From Clostridiaceae bacterium (GTDB lineage Bacteria; Bacillota; Clostridia; Acetivibrionales; DUMC01): a DNA stretch of 26,121 bases. This document shows positions 21,391 to 26,121 of the stretch, in pieces. The translations under genes were made by a program, and so were the position numbers. The notes beneath the pieces were generated by a model. The model was given only the letters and a program-made list of their open reading frames with translations, did not search any database and was not told the DNA's origin. The stretch's first letter is position 1. Every line of letters starts with the position of its first letter. The stretch lies in contig JAAZDH010000077.1 in the NCBI GenBank assembly GCA_012512865.1, forward strand, positions 1-26,121, read 5' to 3'.

Positions 21391-23352
21391 TCAATCCTCC
21401 ACCAATATGATATAGGCATCCCCCGCCCCGTCTACATCATTCTTTATCAGCCTTACCGTATCACCTTTTCTTAGCATGGACGGCTTTATCTCCATGCCGT
21501 TTTTCAATATTACCGTGTTTTTAAGAATTCTCACCTTCATTTCGCCACCATCTATCCATTTCTTTTGATATGTATCATATATTTTGGCTTTTGCGATACG
21601 TATTTCATCCGGCTCCCCAATAATGCCGCCTTCCTGGCCCGTAGCACCGCCTGCCGTACCATACACTTCACCGCGGGCATTATAAGTGCCGTAAGGTGCC
21701 GTGCTGACAACAACCGCATTCAGCCCGTCGGCAACTATGTATACCACCTTGTTTACGTAGCTGCCTTCTCCATAACCCGTGAAATCATCCTGGTTTACCA
21801 GTCCCTCTTCATCTAAAATCCTCGTATCGAAAGTAATATTAAATGTTTTCGGCGAAGCATTGTACTCCCAGTTAACCCCGTCAAGCCTGGAATATGATTC
21901 AACGGTAAAACAAGTATTATCTTCTATCGATTTTATCCTTGCCCTGTAAATATCGAGGTTTTCCAGGAGAGGCTCATGGTAAGCCATTATGATGCCTGCC
22001 ATCAAGTCGCCGTAATTATTCCTATTAGCTGCAATACATACCGTATCCTCTTCCGAAATGCTACTTCCCTGTACAAGCCTTCCTTCCTTGATTATGATGC
22101 TCCCGCTGGAATAAAATATATCCCGGATCTCCCTGTCGATTGTCAATTTTCTGCTTCCCCGGGCATTATTTAACACCTTGTCAATATAAATAATCTCAGT
22201 ATCCCGGGGATTCCTGGCAGATATTAATCTAACCCTTTCATTTCCCCCGAAGTCTTTTCCAACAGCCATGTACACTTCCCTGTTTCTTAGCACCAGGCAT
22301 GCAGCATCAATATCCATCTCCGCACCATCACAAAATATGCTGAATTCCTCCGCCATATCAAAGCCTGCATACCCCTTGATTCCCGCTCTCACCCATTTTT
22401 CCCTGTCAAGCACAAGCAGGTTTTTGATATAAATCCTCCCGGACATGTCATTTATATAACCTACCTGTCCCTTATACACGTTGGAAATTATATTCCTATC
22501 TCCTTCTTCGATGATGATTTCCTTTACATTCGTGTACCATGGGCCTTTATGAAGCAACATTTTTACCCTGTCCCCGTTTTCCAGGAAGCTTAAATCGGCA
22601 AGGGCCCCCTTTGCAAAAATTTTAGCATCATCATTTATTCTTAGGATTTCCTGGGTTTTGTCACCATCATATTCCACGATTATGGAATCTTTTGATTTAT
22701 ACAGCACTTTCGCGTACTTTACGGTATAATTGCTGACACTGCTTATTGAGACGACATAACCATCCTTATCAAGCTTTATAAACACCGTATCCCCTTCTTC
22801 AACGCTCTCTATGCCTGCCTTCTTGTGATTTTTCAGGACATCAACCTTATCCGGGTCCAAGTAGTTAAGTACCTGGAGCATTTCTTCACGTCCCGCTGCC
22901 TGCATACCCTGCACCGGTAAAGATGGATTGTATATTGCTATATATCCAAGAATGGGGTTGTTCTCTTCAACTATGCCGCTTATTACACTGTAACCATATG
23001 AATCGTTCTCTTCTGAATCATTCTCTCCTGGAACATTCATTTCATACCCATGATTTGACTGGCTGTAATTGAAATCTTCTGCATAAGCAATATTACCACC
23101 ATGGACAGCCATGGCATTTATGCCCGGTGCAGATATAAACGACAGGAAACAAGCCTGGAATACCAGGCATGCAATAGCGAAACGATAAATTCCCGGTCTT
23201 CCAGGATTTTTCTCCGTATCCTTTTCAATTTTTTTCACTTTATTCTTTCCAATTATTTTATCAATACACTTGCTTATTCTACCAACACTATTGCTTGCTT
23301 TATAAATATACTTGTCAATCTTCCCGCCAACCTTCCTGCCGAAAAACAACAT
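21391..23352 (-). CDS. Unrecognised exported protein with repeated 'GD-V' beta modules
   Basis: I do not recognise this 653-residue protein. It has a long, Lys/Arg-rich N-terminal segment of about 53 residues, then one hydrophobic span (54-77) and a possible cleavage site at AYA-ED (about 91), followed by an acidic Asn/Ser/Asp-rich linker. The rest looks beta-rich and has at least four copies of a motif like (E/L)-x-x-G/E-D-x-V-x-(I/L) followed by a strand. They lie at about 185-203, 257-283, 432-455 and 627-650; the last one ends the protein. The ATG at 23352-23350 has AAGGGGA at 23362-23368. It is almost fused to the SLH gene downstream (three bases apart), so the two probably act together at the cell surface, perhaps with this one as the membrane-tethered or secreted partner. 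No enzyme motif was seen. Confidence 0.85.
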   Translation of the reverse strand: MLFFGRKVGGKIDKYIYKASNSVGRISKCIDKIIGKNKVKKIEKDTEKNPGRPGIYRFAIACLVFQACFLSFISAPGINAMAVHGGNIAYAEDFNYSQSNHGYEMNVPGENDSEENDSYGYSVISGIVEENNPILGYIAIYNPSLPVQGMQAAGREEMLQVLNYLDPDKVDVLKNHKKAGIESVEEGDTVFIKLDKDGYVVSISSVSNYTVKYAKVLYKSKDSIIVEYDGDKTQEILRINDDAKIFAKGALADLSFLENGDRVKMLLHKGPWYTNVKEIIIEEGDRNIISNVYKGQVGYINDMSGRIYIKNLLVLDREKWVRAGIKGYAGFDMAEEFSIFCDGAEMDIDAACLVLRNREVYMAVGKDFGGNERVRLISARNPRDTEIIYIDKVLNNARGSRKLTIDREIRDIFYSSGSIIIKEGRLVQGSSISEEDTVCIAANRNNYGDLMAGIIMAYHEPLLENLDIYRARIKSIEDNTCFTVESYSRLDGVNWEYNASPKTFNITFDTRILDEEGLVNQDDFTGYGEGSYVNKVVYIVADGLNAVVVSTAPYGTYNARGEVYGTAGGATGQEGGIIGEPDEIRIAKAKIYDTYQKKWIDGGEMKVRILKNTVILKNGMEIKPSMLRKGDTVRLIKNDVDGAGDAYIILVED

Positions 23353-23392
23353 AACAGGCTTTCCCCTTCTTTACCATCATCCTGGTTAGTGA

Positions 23393-23419
23393 TTCAAATT
23401 CAATGCTTTCAAATTCAAT
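23393..23419. repeat. 15-bp-period direct repeat before the 653-residue gene
   Basis: TTCAAATTCAAT occurs at 23393-23404 and 23408-23419. It sits in the roughly 80-base space between the sleB terminator and the next gene, where a promoter is expected. I found no convincing -35/-10 pair there. Confidence 0.6.
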
Positions 23420-23430
23420 ACTTAAATTTA

Positions 23431-23484
23431 AAAAATAAAAATAAAAAAGATTGCCGATGGTTCCATATCTTTTATCGGCAATCT
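23431..23484 (-). terminator. Strong intrinsic terminator after sleB
   Basis: AGATTGCCGAT (23448-23458) and ATCGGCAATCT (23474-23484) are a perfect 11-bp inverted repeat with a 15-base loop. On the minus strand a T-rich run follows (TTTTTTATTTTTATTTTT, 23447-23430). It should end sleB transcripts, so the envelope gene pair needs its own promoter. Confidence 0.92.
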
Positions 23485-23543
23485 GCTTGTGCAACTTAAT
23501 GGATAATACATAATGAATAATGCGCATAATATGCATTTATTAC

Positions 23544-23598
23544 GGTGCCACAGCGCCCAAGGGGCATTCAGCCAAGGTTCAAGTAGCACTAGGGCACC
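23544..23598. repeat. GC-rich structured patch between sleB and its terminator
   Basis: GGTGCC (23544-23549) and GGCACC (23593-23598) close a 55-base segment. Inside it are GCCC/GGGC (about 23554-23564) and, with a mismatch, AGCGC/GCACT. Composition is far more GC-rich than the flanking AT-rich DNA. It faintly resembles a shrunken tRNA (GGTTCAAGT near the 3' side, then an acceptor-like stem), but lacks proper arms. No function can be assigned. Confidence 0.4.
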
Positions 23599-23636
23599 AC
23601 CGCTCTATCACTATTCAATTGTCTCAAGCGCCTATT

Positions 23637-24365
23637 TTATTTCGCAAATACGTGCTTCCCTATCCTTACAACAATAGTCCTGCTCCAAACCCATTTGCTC
23701 TTGGCTGTAGCAGGATTCCAGTAATAAAGGCATCCATAGGTGGGATCCCAACCGTTCAATGCATCCCTCGCAGCATTGTACGCGGTTTGATTGGGCTGCA
23801 GGTTGATTTGCCCGTCATTTACCACGCTGAAAGCCCCCGGTTGGTAAATCACTCCTGCTATTGTGCTTGGGAACCGGCTGTCCCTTACCCTGTTGAGCAC
23901 CACCGCGCCCACGGCCACCTGCCCTGTATACGGCTCTCCCCTTGCTTCGGCATATATAAGGTGGGCAAGCAAGTTAACATCCTTGCTGTAGGATTGGGAC
24001 GGGGCTTGTCCTGTTGGCAGCCCGAGCGCTGCCAGTGTTTCAGGCCCTGCAATCCCATCAACTTTTAACCCGTTTTTTTGCTGGAAATAGCGAACCGCCT
24101 GGTATGTCTGGGGTCCATAGATTCCATCTATGTTACCCTTGTAATAACCCCAGTTTTTTAACCTTGTTTGGATATTTATAACTTCCTGCCCTCTCGAGCC
24201 ATAATATGAAAGGACTTCCCTGCCGCCACCATAAATCTCCCACAGCCTGTCCCTTGCCAGGTAAAGCATGGACGCACAGAAAATAATAATTAAGACAAAA
24301 ATAACCGCTTTTCTGGAAGCATTCCCATAAACATTCCCGGAAGCATTCCCATGCTTGTTTTTCAA
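23637..24365 (-). CDS. sleB: SleB-type spore-cortex / cell-wall hydrolase
   Basis: A 242-residue protein. It has a membrane or signal span at about 20-37, a PG_binding_1 domain at about 58-115 (IQTRLKNWGYYKGNIDGIYG...) and a C-terminal SleB/CwlJ (Hydrolase_2) domain at about 130-242. That domain has the motif LIYAEARGEPYTGQVAVGAVVLNR, whose Glu140 is the expected catalytic residue. SleB is a lytic transglycosylase that opens the muramic-lactam cortex at germination. Here it is shorter than Bacillus SleB (about 305), and no ypeB partner lies next to it, so a vegetative role is possible. The start is TTG (24365-24363) with AGGGGAG nine bases upstream; no in-frame ATG precedes the domain. The N-terminus has a repeated GNAS motif coded by 12-base repeats. 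A strong terminator follows. Confidence 0.85.
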   Translation of the reverse strand: MKNKHGNASGNVYGNASRKAVIFVLIIIFCASMLYLARDRLWEIYGGGREVLSYYGSRGQEVINIQTRLKNWGYYKGNIDGIYGPQTYQAVRYFQQKNGLKVDGIAGPETLAALGLPTGQAPSQSYSKDVNLLAHLIYAEARGEPYTGQVAVGAVVLNRVRDSRFPSTIAGVIYQPGAFSVVNDGQINLQPNQTAYNAARDALNGWDPTYGCLYYWNPATAKSKWVWSRTIVVRIGKHVFAK

Positions 24366-24415
24366 CTTGTTCCACTCCCCTTTTGTGCTTCCTTTTTGCT
24401 CTTCCTTGTCAAAGT

Positions 24416-24445
24416 TATTTTTCGTAATTTATCAGAAAATATTCA
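24416..24445 (-). promoter_or_regulatory. Weak candidate sigma-G promoter for sleB
   Basis: TGAATA (24445-24440), a good sigma-G -35, is followed after 17 bases by AAAAATA (24422-24416), which matches four of seven of CATACTA. sleB is a sigma-G gene in Bacillus, so a forespore promoter is expected here, but the -10 is poor. Confidence 0.28.
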
Positions 24446-24479
24446 AAGGAGTAAAAAAGGGAAGCGGAAAAGGAAAGCT

Positions 24480-26121
24480 CTACATTTTCTCGGGGGCATT
24501 GATGCACAACAAATTAAGTATGTCTCTTATAACGGTTCTCGTGCAATCAACAAGGGCCAGCCGTGCTTTCACGAGACTTTCCTCCTTGCCCTTTACCCTG
24601 CAAGAGTTATAAAAACCATGAAAAAGGGCGGCCAATTCTATGGCATACCTTGTAAGCCTGGAGGGCTCCAGGGTTCTTGCCGCTATGCCGATTTCTTCAG
24701 GGTACTCGGCCAGCTTTCTTATCAATTCGAGCTCGGCTTCCGTTTTAAGCAATGCCAGGTCCACCTGCCCCGGGGCCGGAACTTTTACTCCTTCAGCTTC
24801 CAACACTCTTAGCATGCTGCATATCCTGGCATGTGCATACTGGACATAGTACACGGGGTTTTCGTCGGATTGCTTGACAGCCATGTCAAGATCAAAGTCC
24901 AGGTGGCTTCCGGATGCCTGCATGCTGAAGAAAAATCTTGCAGCATCCTTCCCTACTTCATCTAATATGTCGGCCAGCGTTATTGATTTACCGGTCCTTT
25001 TTGACATCCTGGCGATTTCACCGTTTCTATACAGCCGGACAAGCTGGAAAACAATTATGTCAAGCTTGTCAGGGCCTACTCCAAGAGCCTCCATCGCCGC
25101 CTTCATCCTGGAAGAATGGCCGTGGTGGTCAGCTCCAAGAAGATTTATAACCCGGTCAAATTTCCGTTTCAAGAACTTGTTCCTGTGATAAGCTATGTCC
25201 GATGCAAAGTACGTGGGTATACCATTACTCCTGATTAATACCTCGTCCTTGTCCGTTCCAAATTGGGAAGTTTTAATCCACACGGCTCCATCCTTTTCAT
25301 ATGTCAAGCCGTTCTGCTCCAAGTACTCCATGGTTTCATCGAATTCCCCGCTTTCATAGAGGGTTTTTTCCGAAAACCACACGTCAAATTTTATACCGTA
25401 TTTTTCAAGGTCATTCCTTATGCTTTCAAGATTCTTGCCCAAAGCATATTCCGCCAGCATCTTTCGCCTTTCGCCGGAAGGAATTCCGAGAAGCTTGTCC
25501 CCGTGGATTTTTATATAGTTCCTGGCATGCTCAATAACATCTTCACCGTGATACCCATCCTCCGGGAATTCAACGGCATCTTCACCCTTTAATAGCTGTA
25601 TATACCTGGCTTCCAGGGAAGCGCCAAATTTTTCAACCTGGGCACCCGTATCATTTATATAAAATTCTCGCGTAACATCATACCCCACGGCTTCGAGAAT
25701 ACGGGCTATGCAATCCCCCAAGGCTCCGCCCCGGGCATTTCCCATGTGAAGGGGGCCGGTAGGGTTTGCGCTTACAAATTCCACCATCACTTTCCGGCCT
25801 TTTCCTATATCAAGCTTTCCGTAGTTTTCCCTCTCGGCCATGATAGCCTGTAAAGCTTGGTACAGCCAGTCCTTTTCAAGGTAAAAATTAATAAACCCGG
25901 GCCCTGCTTTTTCCACCTTCTTGATGTATGTGCCATCCATCTCAATGTTATTTATGATGGCTGCAGCTATTTTAGCCGGCGGCATCCTCGCTTCCCGGGC
26001 CATCTGCATTGCCATGTTTGTCGAGAAATCTCCAAATTCCTTCTCCCTCGGGACTTCTATTATTATTTCCCATTCATTTATCAAGTTAAAAACATAAATA
26101 ATTGTGTTTTGCTCGATGAAA
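24480..26121 (-). CDS. argS: Arginyl-tRNA synthetase (5' end cut by window edge)
   Basis: ArgRS charges tRNA-Arg and is a class Ia synthetase. The frame runs open from the window edge, with at least 546 residues visible. Landmarks are the EVPREKEFGDFSTN segment of the tRNA D-loop-binding domain, the HIGH-type signature HMGN (in SANPTGPLHMGNARGG) and the MSKRTGKSITL region in KMSKS position. The C-terminal anticodon-binding domain ends in the usual INAPEKM. A TTG at 26084-26082 could be read as a start but is almost certainly internal, because family members have further N-terminal sequence and the frame stays open upstream. The stop is TAG (24480-24482). sleB begins about 115 bases downstream with no clear terminator between. 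Confidence 0.96.
   Translation of the reverse strand, partial: FIEQNTIIYVFNLINEWEIIIEVPREKEFGDFSTNMAMQMAREARMPPAKIAAAIINNIEMDGTYIKKVEKAGPGFINFYLEKDWLYQALQAIMAERENYGKLDIGKGRKVMVEFVSANPTGPLHMGNARGGALGDCIARILEAVGYDVTREFYINDTGAQVEKFGASLEARYIQLLKGEDAVEFPEDGYHGEDVIEHARNYIKIHGDKLLGIPSGERRKMLAEYALGKNLESIRNDLEKYGIKFDVWFSEKTLYESGEFDETMEYLEQNGLTYEKDGAVWIKTSQFGTDKDEVLIRSNGIPTYFASDIAYHRNKFLKRKFDRVINLLGADHHGHSSRMKAAMEALGVGPDKLDIIVFQLVRLYRNGEIARMSKRTGKSITLADILDEVGKDAARFFFSMQASGSHLDFDLDMAVKQSDENPVYYVQYAHARICSMLRVLEAEGVKVPAPGQVDLALLKTEAELELIRKLAEYPEEIGIAARTLEPSRLTRYAIELAALFHGFYNSCRVKGKEESLVKARLALVDCTRTVIRDILNLLCINAPEKM

Noticed and set aside
23315..23536. Minus-strand frame across the sleB terminator into the 653-residue gene
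   Set aside because: It runs through a strong terminator hairpin and a direct repeat, has no ribosome binding site, and overlaps the real gene.
24133..24375. Alternative minus-strand frame overlapping the start of sleB
   Set aside because: It uses the GTG inside the sleB ribosome binding region, has cysteine/tryptophan-rich frame-shifted sequence, and the sleB frame has clear domains.
1..26121. CRISPR array, insertion sequence or prophage
   Set aside because: No spaced identical repeats of 25-40 bases, no transposase or integrase, and an unbroken conserved gene order.

Overview
The window reads as chromosome of a spore-forming, low-GC Gram-positive anaerobe of the class Clostridia. The clues are the gene order (rpmG-secE-nusG-rplK-rplA-rplJ-rplL-rpoB-rpoC-rplGB-rpsL-rpsG-fusA), a zinc-type L33, a single-span SecE, spoIIR, a SleB-type cortex hydrolase, an S-layer-homology protein and strong AGGAGG-type ribosome binding sites. 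A cluster-III/Hungateiclostridiaceae-like relative is my guess, not proven. All eighteen genes lie on the minus strand, so the story runs from high to low coordinates. No transposon, CRISPR array, tRNA or rRNA was found.

Right third (26121 to about 15165), in order of transcription: the 5'-truncated argS; a sleB-like spore-cortex hydrolase ending in a strong terminator (23431-23484); a two-gene unit of an unrecognised 653-residue exported protein and an SLH-domain protein; an A-tract-rich 0.45-kb spacer; an S41 (CtpA-type) protease with PDZ and peptidoglycan-binding domains; pyrG, with a near-consensus sigma-A promoter overlapping the protease stop codon; and spoIIR. The pyrG terminator contains a sigma-F-like promoter in its ascending arm that points at spoIIR. 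This gives a plausible way for spoIIR to be silent in growth and on in the forespore. A GC-rich palindromic element built on GGGACA/TGTCCC abuts the spoIIR stop.

Middle (14986 to 10995): rpmG, secE, nusG, rplK, rplA, rplJ and rplL, started by a sigma-A promoter at 14958-14986. Two autoregulatory leaders are visible: a candidate L1-binding structure before rplK and a clear L10 leader plus terminator before rplJ.

Left (10994 to 1): a 1,165-bp gene-free region separates rplL from rpoB. It holds a long hairpin and then an excellent extended -10 promoter about 0.9 kb upstream of rpoB, so rpoBC seems to have its own promoter and a very long AT-rich leader. RpoB carries a 149-residue, about 46% acidic C-terminal tail with hexapeptide repeats, the most unusual protein feature here. 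rpoC follows, then a second strong promoter at 2175-2204 for rplGB, rpsL, rpsG and fusA (cut by the window edge).

Together the genes are core transcription and translation machinery, with cell-envelope and sporulation functions and nucleotide synthesis (CTP) upstream. The items most worth a second look are the RpoB tail, the nested spoIIR promoter, the rpoB leader, the GGGACA element and the uncharacterised envelope gene pair.
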